Virus record (IMG/VR): IMGVR_UViG_3300023192_001177
Coordinates: 1 to 32,623 of that record
Source: a virus
Length of the DNA stretch: 32,623 nt
Reading direction: 5' to 3' (one strand)
The notes beneath the pieces are model-generated. The model was not told where the DNA came from and searched no databases. It saw only the letters and a list, made by a program, of their open reading frames with translations. This document shows, piece by piece, positions 6,598 to 13,611 of the stretch (position 1 is the stretch's first letter; each line of letters starts with the position of its first letter). Position numbers and translations under genes: made by a program.

Positions 6598-7416
6598 ATG
6601 AAAGTACAGACCGCCGCACTTCAAAGATTGTTGGAGAGGACTCAGCGTAAGCAGACCGTTGCGGGCTCCACCAATCCACAAGTCATAGCCTGTATGCTAC
6701 GGGGTGACGGTCAAGGAAGTGCGAGCATAGTTTCGCTCGTGAGGGATGGCGTGACTTCTCTATCCCGCTTCTCCTGTGATGCAGACAGTCCCACGGGATG
6801 CGCTATACCCATTCCCGACATCGAGCGCATCAAAGGGGCGCTGAAATTTCACGGCGGGTTACTCAACATCAATTTTGATGGGAAACTACGGCTGAAATCC
6901 GGCAACAAATCAACGACACTCTTAGCCAGCGAGAATGCGAAGGCATTCCCTCATAGTCCGCACAGCCTCATGGAATGGGAAACACGCTCAATGGAGCGGG
7001 CCGCATCAATAGATGCTCGCACAGCGATTTACACCATGCGAGATGGCACCAAAATAAGCCCCATGCTCAGTGCGGAAATGGATGCTGTCGAATTGTTTGA
7101 GGCCGTTCGTTGTGTGAACATGAATTCTCAGAAGAGCAACGCCTTTACCTTCACGCTCAATGGCCGCGTTCTGAGCCTCACTGTGGGAGGGGACCTGAAA
7201 GGGACTACTACCACCGTTCTTCGTGATGATATCCCCCTCACTGATGAGGGATTTGAGGTCGCTTATAACGGGGGATTGAACCATGTCCTTCAACACCTCA
7301 ACGGGAGTCTGACTCTGAATTTCTTGGACTTCCGCAGTTTCAATCAAGGTATAGCCATGCTTATAACTCATGGCGAACGGGACTTCATATACCAAGCGGG
7401 GATTGTAGATGCGTGA
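6598..7416 (+). CDS. PCNA-like DNA sliding clamp
   Basis: A 272-residue protein, close to the 245-270 usual for PCNA. ATG 6598 follows GGAG-N8; an upstream start would overlap the previous gene further. The N-terminus MKVQTAALQRLLERTQ and the two-domain strand-rich pattern fit a clamp. The C-terminal domain carries the typical order of strand, helix LNHVLQHL, then strands with SLTLNFLD and IAMLITHG. Sequence identity to cellular PCNA is low by eye, so the call also uses context: the clamp loader is upstream and PolB downstream in the same unit. It would form a trimeric ring that tethers PolB. Confidence 0.8.
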   Translation: MKVQTAALQRLLERTQRKQTVAGSTNPQVIACMLRGDGQGSASIVSLVRDGVTSLSRFSCDADSPTGCAIPIPDIERIKGALKFHGGLLNINFDGKLRLKSGNKSTTLLASENAKAFPHSPHSLMEWETRSMERAASIDARTAIYTMRDGTKISPMLSAEMDAVELFEAVRCVNMNSQKSNAFTFTLNGRVLSLTVGGDLKGTTTTVLRDDIPLTDEGFEVAYNGGLNHVLQHLNGSLTLNFLDFRSFNQGIAMLITHGERDFIYQAGIVDA

Positions 7417-7765
7417 TAGTCGGACGAAGCACATTTCGATGGACCCCGACATCCATGCGACTTCCGGGGGTTGGAAATTGGATTTAGAAGTCCCACGCTT
7501 CGGTAAATCCCGCTTCTCGTGGAGAAGTGAGGATGGAGGCACCATTCTCTGTGATGTTCTCATTCGATTGAAGCCTCCAACCCCTCCCTATCGAAAGAAG
7601 GACTACTTGGTGACGGAATACATCGGGAACCACCGCTCCTGCCAAGACATAGGGGATGAGAACGGCGTTAGCGCCATGAGCATTCACAATTGGCTACGAA
7701 AGCACGACATACCGACTCGACCACGCGGGCGATTCAGCAAGGCGAGCCGATTCGGCAAGTCGTGA
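7409..7765 (+). CDS. HTH-domain protein
   Basis: A 118-residue protein overlapping the clamp stop by 8 bp. Residues 1-55 are strand-rich and unknown. Residues 62-105 form a homeodomain-like helix-turn-helix of the kind seen beside homing endonucleases and transposases (YIGNHRSCQDIGDE, then VSAMSIHNWLRKHDI), followed by a basic tail RPRGRFSK. It lies immediately before PolB. It could be a regulator or a DNA-binding partner of the polymerase; no nuclease motif is visible. Confidence 0.65.
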   Translation: MRDSRTKHISMDPDIHATSGGWKLDLEVPRFGKSRFSWRSEDGGTILCDVLIRLKPPTPPYRKKDYLVTEYIGNHRSCQDIGDENGVSAMSIHNWLRKHDIPTRPRGRFSKASRFGKS

Positions 7766-7769
7766 GAGC

Positions 7770-9974
7770 ATGATTGTTGAGCGCGGCCGTGGCCGACAAG
7801 TTATGGTGAGATACCGCGACGATAACCGCGAGCGCCAAATGCTATCAATCAGCAGTTATTTTCCTTACTGCTTCGTACAAGAAACGGAGGGCGAAACCCT
7901 CTTTGATGGGTACGGTTACAAGCAGGACTACGGGGTCTTGAAGACTGAGCGTGGTTATACCGGATTATACGGGGAGCGATTAACAAAGGTCATCACGAGT
8001 CAACCGTACCATGTGGGTCAAATCGCTAAGGCGGGCCAAACTTGGGAGGCGAATATCCCCTTCGTGAATAGGGTCTTGTGCGACAGGTTCAAGGACACAG
8101 GACGCATTATCAGAAATTATGACCACCGTATTTGGTACATAGATTGCGAGTGGCACCCCGACACCAATTCTATGCGGATAATTTCGGTCCACGATAATTA
8201 CACAGAAGAAGACTATCTGTGGGCTGTGCATAAGGACTACAAGGCGGGAACGCACACCATCAAGGGCCAATCAGTCCGATTTTTCGATACTGAGAAGGAG
8301 ATGCTGATTTCCTTCATCACCGAGATGAAGGAGCAGGACCCTGATATAATCACCGGTTGGTATGTTACACAGGCTGATGTGAAAACCATCATTGAAAGAT
8401 GCACGGTCAATGGCCTCAACGCTACTCATCTTTCCCCCATGCGTCGCCTGCGCTATGAGTATGGAGATTGGGCCCAACCAATAGTCGGGCGCCTTTGCAT
8501 TGACCTCATGCTCGCCTTCTCTAAACTGTGGGAATTGAAGAACGGAAAATTAGCCGGATATGGCCTCGGTGATGTGTCGAAGCACTGCTTGGGAGATAGT
8601 AAGGTTGAATTGAAGGACGGTCACGATACATACTACACGGACTTCCCTCTCTATCTTGATTACTGTTTGCAGGACACGCACCTTCTTCCCCGTCTTGATG
8701 CTCTCGTGAATGCGATTGATTACCTCTTGGCGATACAACACCTCGTTCAATGCGACTTCCGAGCCACCCCATTTGTAACAAAATTATTCAGCATTCTCTG
8801 TATGCGTGATAAGCATTTCGACCGCCAAATTCCAACCAAAGCACAATTCGATAAGGTGGAGTACAACGGGGCCGAAGTAATGGACCCCATCGTGGGTGTA
8901 CATGATGGAATCGGAATTCTTGATATCAAGGCGATGTATCATAGTAACGCCGCGCGTCATAACATTTGCTGGACTACGCTCGACCCCAACGGCAAGGACT
9001 GTGGAAACGGAACCTGTTTTTCTCAAAATGAAAGGGGTCTTCTCGTTAGACAGATGGACCGAATGACCTCTCTTCGTGACTACTACAAGGAGAAGATGAG
9101 AACGGACGCTGAAAACAGGGATAGGTGGGACACCTTGCAGTACGCCTGTAAATCGCTGGTGGCTTCTATGTACGGTGTAGCGGGAGATTCCAAGTATTCC
9201 CTGTATCATCCCGCAGTAGCCGCCGCCATCACCTACACAAGCAGACAAACTCTGAATTTATTGAAGGAGATATCAGAGTCCGAGGGGTGCGAGGTTATCT
9301 ACGGGCATACTGATTCATGTTTCTGTCGGATTGGTTCACCCGAAGAAGGGCAGGCTCTCGTGAAGAAAATCAATGAGCGTCTTGCTCCAATTGAGGTTCG
9401 GTTTGAGAAGTGGTGTGAGCGTCTGCTGTTGAAAGAGAAGAACCGCTATGCCGCCTCCGTGGTGTGGCCCGAACCTCATATCTACATCAAGGGCATAGAA
9501 TTGAAACAGAGTCGAATGCCCGAGGTGATGAAGAGCGTGATGAAGAAGGTGATTGAATCTGTGTTAAGGGGAGATGACGAGGAAGAGGTGACTGAGGAAA
9601 TATCTCTCTTGGTAGAGTCTGTCGTTAATGGCGACATAGACGCCGAAGACCTGTGCATCAAGGGACACTTGAAGCGGGACCTCGACAAGTACAAGGTCCT
9701 CTCCGGCCCGAACGCGGGGGCGGCGTGGGCCAACGAAAATCTCGGGAAAGGATATCGAAAGGGGTCCTACTTCCTCTCGACTATCAACGACAACGGGAAG
9801 TACATCGCCTTTGATAAACCCTCTGAGATTCGCGGGATTCAGACCATTGGATATCGCATCCTTGCAGAGCGGTTTATAGTGAAAAAAATCGCTCCCTATT
9901 ACGAGATGATGGGGTGGTCCCTCCAACCAATCGAGAATGCTTTGAACGGCGTTAGTGGCTCATTTTGGTTGTAG
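7770..9974 (+). CDS. polB: Family B DNA polymerase with 3'-5' exonuclease
   Basis: A 734-residue replicative polymerase. The exonuclease is intact: Exo I IDCE (D125, E127), Exo II TGWYVTQAD (D203), Exo III YCLQD (Y298, D302). Polymerase motif A is DIKAMYHS (D385, Y390; usual form DxxSLYPS), motif B KSLVASMYG (K461, Y468, G469; usual Asn replaced by Ala) and motif C YGHTDS, with catalytic D515 kept but His513 where the first Asp of DTDS normally stands. The KxRY-type motif is KNRY at 557-560. The protein lacks the uracil-reading N-terminal extension length of cellular archaeal PolB. A thumb region follows to the end. Last gene of its transcription unit. Confidence 0.96.
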   Translation: MIVERGRGRQVMVRYRDDNRERQMLSISSYFPYCFVQETEGETLFDGYGYKQDYGVLKTERGYTGLYGERLTKVITSQPYHVGQIAKAGQTWEANIPFVNRVLCDRFKDTGRIIRNYDHRIWYIDCEWHPDTNSMRIISVHDNYTEEDYLWAVHKDYKAGTHTIKGQSVRFFDTEKEMLISFITEMKEQDPDIITGWYVTQADVKTIIERCTVNGLNATHLSPMRRLRYEYGDWAQPIVGRLCIDLMLAFSKLWELKNGKLAGYGLGDVSKHCLGDSKVELKDGHDTYYTDFPLYLDYCLQDTHLLPRLDALVNAIDYLLAIQHLVQCDFRATPFVTKLFSILCMRDKHFDRQIPTKAQFDKVEYNGAEVMDPIVGVHDGIGILDIKAMYHSNAARHNICWTTLDPNGKDCGNGTCFSQNERGLLVRQMDRMTSLRDYYKEKMRTDAENRDRWDTLQYACKSLVASMYGVAGDSKYSLYHPAVAAAITYTSRQTLNLLKEISESEGCEVIYGHTDSCFCRIGSPEEGQALVKKINERLAPIEVRFEKWCERLLLKEKNRYAASVVWPEPHIYIKGIELKQSRMPEVMKSVMKKVIESVLRGDDEEEVTEEISLLVESVVNGDIDAEDLCIKGHLKRDLDKYKVLSGPNAGAAWANENLGKGYRKGSYFLSTINDNGKYIAFDKPSEIRGIQTIGYRILAERFIVKKIAPYYEMMGWSLQPIENALNGVSGSFWL

Positions 9975-9979
9975 GCAGG

Positions 9980-9989
9980 GTTATAAGCA
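9980..9989 (+). promoter_or_regulatory. Archaeal TATA box, probably giving a leaderless mRNA
   Basis: GGTTATAAGC lies 6 bases after the PolB stop. Its centre is about 25 nt before ATG 10009, so transcription would start at or next to the start codon, leaving no leader; no Shine-Dalgarno is present before that ATG. It differs in this from the 3754 box, which leaves room for a leader. Confidence 0.55.
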
Positions 9990-10008
9990 GGCGCACAGGG
10001 GATATAAT

Positions 10009-10323
10009 ATGGTGGACCCGTTTGAAGAGCCTCCCGCCGTTAGGCAGATGTATGCTGAAATGCTGGATTTTCGCCAACAGAATATGAATGCGATAGGCAA
10101 CTTGATGAGCCAAATTAACCGCCTCAACACCATACTATTCTCTCTGTTACAGGACCTTGACTTGGTGGACGAATTAAACTGTCCTGAATGTGACGATGAG
10201 GGTTCTATCCTGCGCCCCAAACTCAAAAATCTACCCCCCCATAAAAACACCTGTCCGGAGTGTGGTTTTGACTTCGATGAAGGGCAGTCTTCCATAAAGG
10301 ACTTCGGTAATGAAGAGGAATAG
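10009..10323 (+). CDS. Coiled-coil zinc-ribbon protein
   Basis: A 104-residue protein. ATG 10009 is chosen because it sits at the expected transcription start; the frame is open further up to 9955 but that part overlaps PolB. Residues 9-52 are a helical, coiled-coil-like region; residues 58-85 form a zinc ribbon with CPEC (C58, C61) and CPEC (C82, C85). The end is acidic. Its ribbon is clearly related, in protein and DNA, to the first half of the tiny gene at 11616. Function unknown, first gene of the primase/nuclease unit. Confidence 0.65.
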   Translation: MVDPFEEPPAVRQMYAEMLDFRQQNMNAIGNLMSQINRLNTILFSLLQDLDLVDELNCPECDDEGSILRPKLKNLPPHKNTCPECGFDFDEGQSSIKDFGNEEE

Positions 10324-10354
10324 ATTGATTAACCAACAGGAGGTAGAGAAGAGT

Positions 10355-10618
10355 ATGCGTGTGCTTGTCGTGAATGATGATATCGGAGTATTGTCTGCCG
10401 CTTTGGGACTTCACGACCCCTCCGAAGTGTGGTGGTATGCCTCCTTTTCTCGGGAGAAGGAAGGGATGGACCACGGGCTCCTTCGGGGGAGAGTAATTGC
10501 CAAGCATCTAATCGGAGCGGAAGACATCGCCGAGATGGGAGGCTGGGACAAAGTGCGAAAGGCCATGCCGCGTTCGTTCACCCCCTCTACTGAGGGTGGT
10601 ACTGATGAAAGCGAGTGA
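10355..10618 (+). CDS. Hypothetical protein
   Basis: An 87-residue protein. ATG 10355 follows a GGAGGTAGAGAAGAG purine-rich Shine-Dalgarno region and starts a hydrophobic strand (MRVLVVNDDIGVLSAAL) of natural appearance; an in-frame ATG at 10310 would overlap the previous gene. A mixed alpha/beta fold is likely, with a Pro/Ser/Glu tail. No family recognised. It overlaps the next gene by 14 bp. Confidence 0.55.
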   Translation: MRVLVVNDDIGVLSAALGLHDPSEVWWYASFSREKEGMDHGLLRGRVIAKHLIGAEDIAEMGGWDKVRKAMPRSFTPSTEGGTDESE

Positions 10619-11468
10619 AGAACAGTCAGCGAAATCCTCATACATCCCGGGAGAAGGGATTTTGAGAGTCAGCAAATCCTCGTTTATGACCATGTTATTG
10701 TGTCCCCGCCAATTTTGGTGGAGATATGTAAGTGGTATTCCAAGTCCCCCTCCCTCAGAGGCTATGCTCCGTGGTAGTGCCATTCACGAAGTACAATCGG
10801 CAGGCTTGTTGAGAGGTCCCGAAGTTATCATGGAGGTTGCGAAGGAAGAGGGGGTTGAGGCCGACCCCTCTATTGTCGCTCTACTATCGTTGATACATCA
10901 AATCGCAGACCACTTCGGGGGGCTCAATGTGGTCGAATCTGAGGTCAAACACGAGGTTCACGAATACCTGCCTCTTTCAGATGTTACGGTCGAAATAGTG
11001 TGGGTTGGAATGATGGACGGGATTTTGCGTCATCCTGATGGTGGATTAATACTCGTGGAATTGAAGACGGGGAACATGAACATGGGAAAACTGAGCCGTA
11101 CTCGCAGGGAATTGGCTTTCTATCTACGGATGCTATCGAAATTGGGATATGATGAAGTTACCCACTTTCTGTACATCACCCCTGATTTTGAGATTGACTC
11201 TTCCGGTACCACTGATAAATTGTTGTTAGAGGGTACCAAGAAGGGGAAGCAGGTTTGGCTCGGAGAAGATTCGGGTTTGGCAATATTAGAGCGAGTATCG
11301 GTGCGGTCTATCAATGCTTTGGAGAAAGTCTTATCAGCCACTATCGCCTCACTAATTTCCGAAGAGTGGGTGATGAATTGGAACGAGTATTTCTGCCCCG
11401 TTTGGTGTGATTTTTGCTCGTCATGTGAAGCCGAATTAACAGGATTAGGACCGGAGATGTTTCAATGA
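10605..11468 (+). CDS. Cas4/RecB-like PD-(D/E)XK nuclease with Fe-S cluster
   Basis: A 287-residue nuclease. ATG 10605 is chosen over GTG 10596 by its GGTGGT-type Shine-Dalgarno. Motifs in order: a first cysteine in the LLCPRQFWWRY box (C33); RGSAIHE with H61; GMMDGIL with D138; LVELKTG with E152 and K154; a helix with ELAFYL where the family usually has QxxxY; and a C-terminal cluster C264, C268, C271, C274. One upstream Cys plus three downstream is the 4Fe-4S arrangement of Cas4 and AddB. No CRISPR array or cas1 is nearby, so a role in viral recombination or end processing is more likely than spacer acquisition. Confidence 0.85.
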   Translation: MKASEEQSAKSSYIPGEGILRVSKSSFMTMLLCPRQFWWRYVSGIPSPPPSEAMLRGSAIHEVQSAGLLRGPEVIMEVAKEEGVEADPSIVALLSLIHQIADHFGGLNVVESEVKHEVHEYLPLSDVTVEIVWVGMMDGILRHPDGGLILVELKTGNMNMGKLSRTRRELAFYLRMLSKLGYDEVTHFLYITPDFEIDSSGTTDKLLLEGTKKGKQVWLGEDSGLAILERVSVRSINALEKVLSATIASLISEEWVMNWNEYFCPVWCDFCSSCEAELTGLGPEMFQ

Positions 11469-11611
11469 AAGTGGTGATTTGTACTGAGTGTGGATGTGAT
11501 GATTGGTACAATTACGAGAGGATGAGAAGAGTGACGGGACAAGAGGGCGGCGTCAATGAGGAAATTACTATAGCCAAGTGTAGGGTCTGCGGACACCAAC
11601 AGATAGAGTGA
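11465..11611 (+). CDS. Tiny zinc-ribbon protein
   Basis: A 48-residue protein starting in an overlap with the nuclease stop. It has two cysteine pairs: CTECGC (C6, C9, C11) and CRVC (C39, C42), followed by GHQQ. This is a complete zinc ribbon with little else. Its last 15 codons, and the bases leading to the next start, are repeated at the end of the following gene (89% identity over 57 bp), so the two arose by tandem duplication. Confidence 0.65.
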   Translation: MKVVICTECGCDDWYNYERMRRVTGQEGGVNEEITIAKCRVCGHQQIE

Positions 11612-11748
11612 TATTATGGCAAACTGTCCGGAATGTGATGATGATGGCTCTATGACGCCCTCAGAAATTAAACTTAAAAATTTACCCACCAAAATTACTA
11701 TATCCAAGTGTAGGGTCTGCGGACATCAGCAGGAAGAGTGATACTATG
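11562..11748 (+). repeat. Tandem 57-bp direct repeat covering zinc-ribbon ends
   Basis: Copies at 11562-11618 and 11692-11748 are offset by 130 bp and match at 51 of 57 positions. Each copy runs from the AAATTACTATA coding for the ribbon's second strand, through the CRVCGHQQ codons and stop, to the next gene's ATG. The Shine-Dalgarno GAGTGAT and its spacing are therefore part of the repeat. Confidence 0.85.
11616..11741 (+). CDS. Tiny zinc-ribbon protein, chimeric
   Basis: A 41-residue protein beginning four bases after the previous stop, behind a GAGTGAT Shine-Dalgarno. Cysteine pairs are CPEC (C4, C7) and CRVC (C32, C35). The first half (NCPECDDDGSM, then KLKNLP) resembles the ribbon of the 10009 gene; the second half (KCRVCGHQQ) resembles that of the 11465 gene. 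It therefore looks assembled from two ribbon genes of the same virus. Function unknown; it lies directly before the primase gene. Confidence 0.65.
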   Translation: MANCPECDDDGSMTPSEIKLKNLPTKITISKCRVCGHQQEE

Positions 11749-12759
11749 ACTCTGCTTGGCTTCCCCCGTGAAATAGGCTTGCGTCGTCAATTGTGTAACA
11801 GCCGCGAAGATTTTGACTCATATATTCACACTCTCAATGGGAAGGCGTCATGTTATACCTCTCTCTACTGCTTTAACAGAATGCACCCCGAGAGGTCATG
11901 GAAGACGGACCCGGCATCGGTAGTAATTGACCGTGCGTGGTGGGATTTCGACACCACCGAAAATAAGGGAATGGATGCAGTACGAAGTGATGTTCACACA
12001 CTGATTTCTCGCCTAAGTGGAGATATTAGAGTAGTAGCCACGGGAAGAGGATTTCATGTGCATGAATTATTCAACGAGGCAGTCATGGGATTGGCAATAG
12101 CAAGGCACATAGACCGCTATCAGAGAAGGATGGCGCGTGGCCTTCCAACCCTCGACGGCGTGGGACACCCTCAGAAATTAACAAGGATTCCCGACACCTT
12201 CAATCCGACCCGGGGACGATGGGCTGTGAACATAGATGTTGAAGCATTCATGTCTGATTTTGTGGGTTATAAAATTCCACGAGTACCCTCCAAAACTCTA
12301 CTGTACCGTGACCCATTCAGAGGTGAAAATGTCCGAGGTGGCTTGAACATTGTGAGGTGGATAGCAGACAACCCAGCCGTGGAACGGCGCGTCTTTTCCC
12401 CGGTTAAGGACTTCCAAGTCGGGGAGGCCCTAAGCGTTCCTCTCCCTTCTTGTCTTGAGCGGGCCGCGAAAGCGGGCAACCCCCGTCACGAAATTCGTGT
12501 GGCTCTCGTGCAACATCTCTCTGAACATCTCCGGTTGTTTTCTCCACTCGATTCTGTTAGCAGGGAGAATCGGGACCAAATCACTGAGCAAATTGCTGGG
12601 TACATATCGACGCTTGGCTGGCGTGATTATGTTCCAGCGATAACCTTTCAACAAGTCCGGCATATCGTCAATAATTATGACCATGCTCCGTCCCCCCATT
12701 GGTACATATCGAGAGGGTACTGCGACGGCTCTTGTTGGTATTGTGGGGGGATGAATTGA
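11746..12759 (+). CDS. Archaeo-eukaryotic primase fused to PriL-like Fe-S domain
   Basis: A 337-residue primase that would make primers for PolB. The catalytic AEP core shows the metal-binding WWDFDT (D67, D69), the ATGRGFHVH motif with H104, and a later KLTRIPDTFNP stretch. The second part, from about residue 230, starts with PLPSCLERA and GNPRHEIRVALVQHL, which resembles the start of the PriL C-terminal Fe-S domain. It ends with CDGSCWYC, so C236, C326, C330 and C333 could hold a 4Fe-4S cluster. Cellular archaea split these functions into PriS and PriL; here they seem joined in one short chain. ATG 11746 has a GAGTGAT Shine-Dalgarno. Confidence 0.85.
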   Translation: MTLLGFPREIGLRRQLCNSREDFDSYIHTLNGKASCYTSLYCFNRMHPERSWKTDPASVVIDRAWWDFDTTENKGMDAVRSDVHTLISRLSGDIRVVATGRGFHVHELFNEAVMGLAIARHIDRYQRRMARGLPTLDGVGHPQKLTRIPDTFNPTRGRWAVNIDVEAFMSDFVGYKIPRVPSKTLLYRDPFRGENVRGGLNIVRWIADNPAVERRVFSPVKDFQVGEALSVPLPSCLERAAKAGNPRHEIRVALVQHLSEHLRLFSPLDSVSRENRDQITEQIAGYISTLGWRDYVPAITFQQVRHIVNNYDHAPSPHWYISRGYCDGSCWYCGGMN

Positions 12760-12884
12760 TGGTGCCATCACCCTGTCCCTTCTGTGGAAGCCTCAAGGGG
12801 TACATGGACCTGCACGGGTCCATTACCTGCGTTATCTGCCAGCAGAAGATTTCAGGCTGTTGTGGTGACGGATTCTGTGGATGA
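12759..12884 (+). CDS. Tiny zinc-finger protein
   Basis: A 41-residue protein whose ATG overlaps the primase stop (TGATG). Pairs CPFC (C6, C9) and CVIC (C24, C27) form a zinc ribbon, and a further cluster C34, C35, C40 sits at the C-terminus (GCCGDGFCG). Upstream in-frame codons lie inside the primase gene and were not used. Function unknown. Confidence 0.65.
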   Translation: MVPSPCPFCGSLKGYMDLHGSITCVICQQKISGCCGDGFCG

Positions 12885-12918
12885 TACGCTTCAAATAGCC
12901 TCTCAGTAAGGCTTCTCT

Positions 12919-13611
12919 ATGCTCGTCATTGACGACAGAGAGAACAATAAAGTCATCGAACGGGTCAAGAGAAGGCTCGATGAAAACGCTACGGTCAAGC
13001 GATTAACAGTGGGCGATTACATTATCGGAGATTGTGGAGTAGAGGCAAAAGAAATCAACGACCTTTACCGTTCCATCATGGGGTTCGGCAGAACGCGCAC
13101 CGTCATTTCCCAATTGGTTGACCTTCAAGAGAGTTTCGCTAATCCAATGCTGGTAGTGTATGGGACCGTTCTCAAGCCATACATCAGAGGAAGACATGAC
13201 CCCCAAGCGATAGCACGAGAGCGCGAACGCATGGAGTCTGTTATCCGGCATTTCAAACACACCTTTTACCACCGGTTCCCGAAAATACGGTACATGGAGG
13301 TGAAATCAATGGATGAATTCGTTGATTGGCTCGTAACAAATCACACGCAGATGTACATAGTGGGAGCCGCCAAAGAGAGTGAAAAAACTGCGAGCATAAT
13401 ACCGATGGGCGCATTGGACCCACGGGTGGCTGTCCTTTCCAGCCTTCAAGGAATAAGCCCAAAGACTGCCAAAGCCCTCTTAGAGAAATTCGGTAGCATC
13501 CCAAAGATTCTCGCTCAAAGAACCACGCAAAAATCTCTGATGGAGATTAATGGCATAGGGAGGAAGCGAGCAAGGGAAATCCTCGCACTCCGTAATCTCT
13601 ACGAAGTCTGA
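12919..13611 (+). CDS. XPF/ERCC4-family structure-specific nuclease
   Basis: A 230-residue protein with an ERCC4 nuclease domain followed by two helix-hairpin-helix motifs, the layout of archaeal XPF and of the nuclease half of Hef. Nuclease residues: DDRE at 5-8, GDY at 32-34, then VEAKEINDL with E42, K44 and D48, where Ala43 replaces the Arg of the usual ERKxxxD. HhH copies are near residues 175-200 (LQGISPKTAKALLEKFG) and 207-228 (INGIGRKRAREILAL). No helicase domain is attached. It would cut branched or flapped DNA during replication or recombination. No clear Shine-Dalgarno; a 34-bp gap precedes it. The end overlaps the convergent gene. Confidence 0.9.
   Translation: MLVIDDRENNKVIERVKRRLDENATVKRLTVGDYIIGDCGVEAKEINDLYRSIMGFGRTRTVISQLVDLQESFANPMLVVYGTVLKPYIRGRHDPQAIARERERMESVIRHFKHTFYHRFPKIRYMEVKSMDEFVDWLVTNHTQMYIVGAAKESEKTASIIPMGALDPRVAVLSSLQGISPKTAKALLEKFGSIPKILAQRTTQKSLMEINGIGRKRAREILALRNLYEV

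Noticed and set aside
7357-7369. Minus-strand GAGTTATAAGCAT, also found at 17679-17691
   Set aside because: Both copies are inside long coding regions (clamp gene; giant tail gene). No minus-strand gene starts downstream of the first, and the second is in frame as Ser-Tyr-Lys-His.
7006-7563. Open frame of 185 codons on the minus strand across the clamp gene
   Set aside because: Antisense to the clamp and HTH genes, which have better evidence; composition not protein-like.
12264-12274. GGGTTATAAAA on the plus strand, resembling the viral TATA boxes
   Set aside because: It lies well inside the primase coding region (Val-Gly-Tyr-Lys codons) with no gene start at a suitable distance; it shows that the motif can arise by chance.
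12897-12913. Small inverted repeat AGCCT-N7-AGGCT before the XPF gene
   Set aside because: A 5-bp stem with no T-run is too weak to call a terminator or regulatory hairpin.
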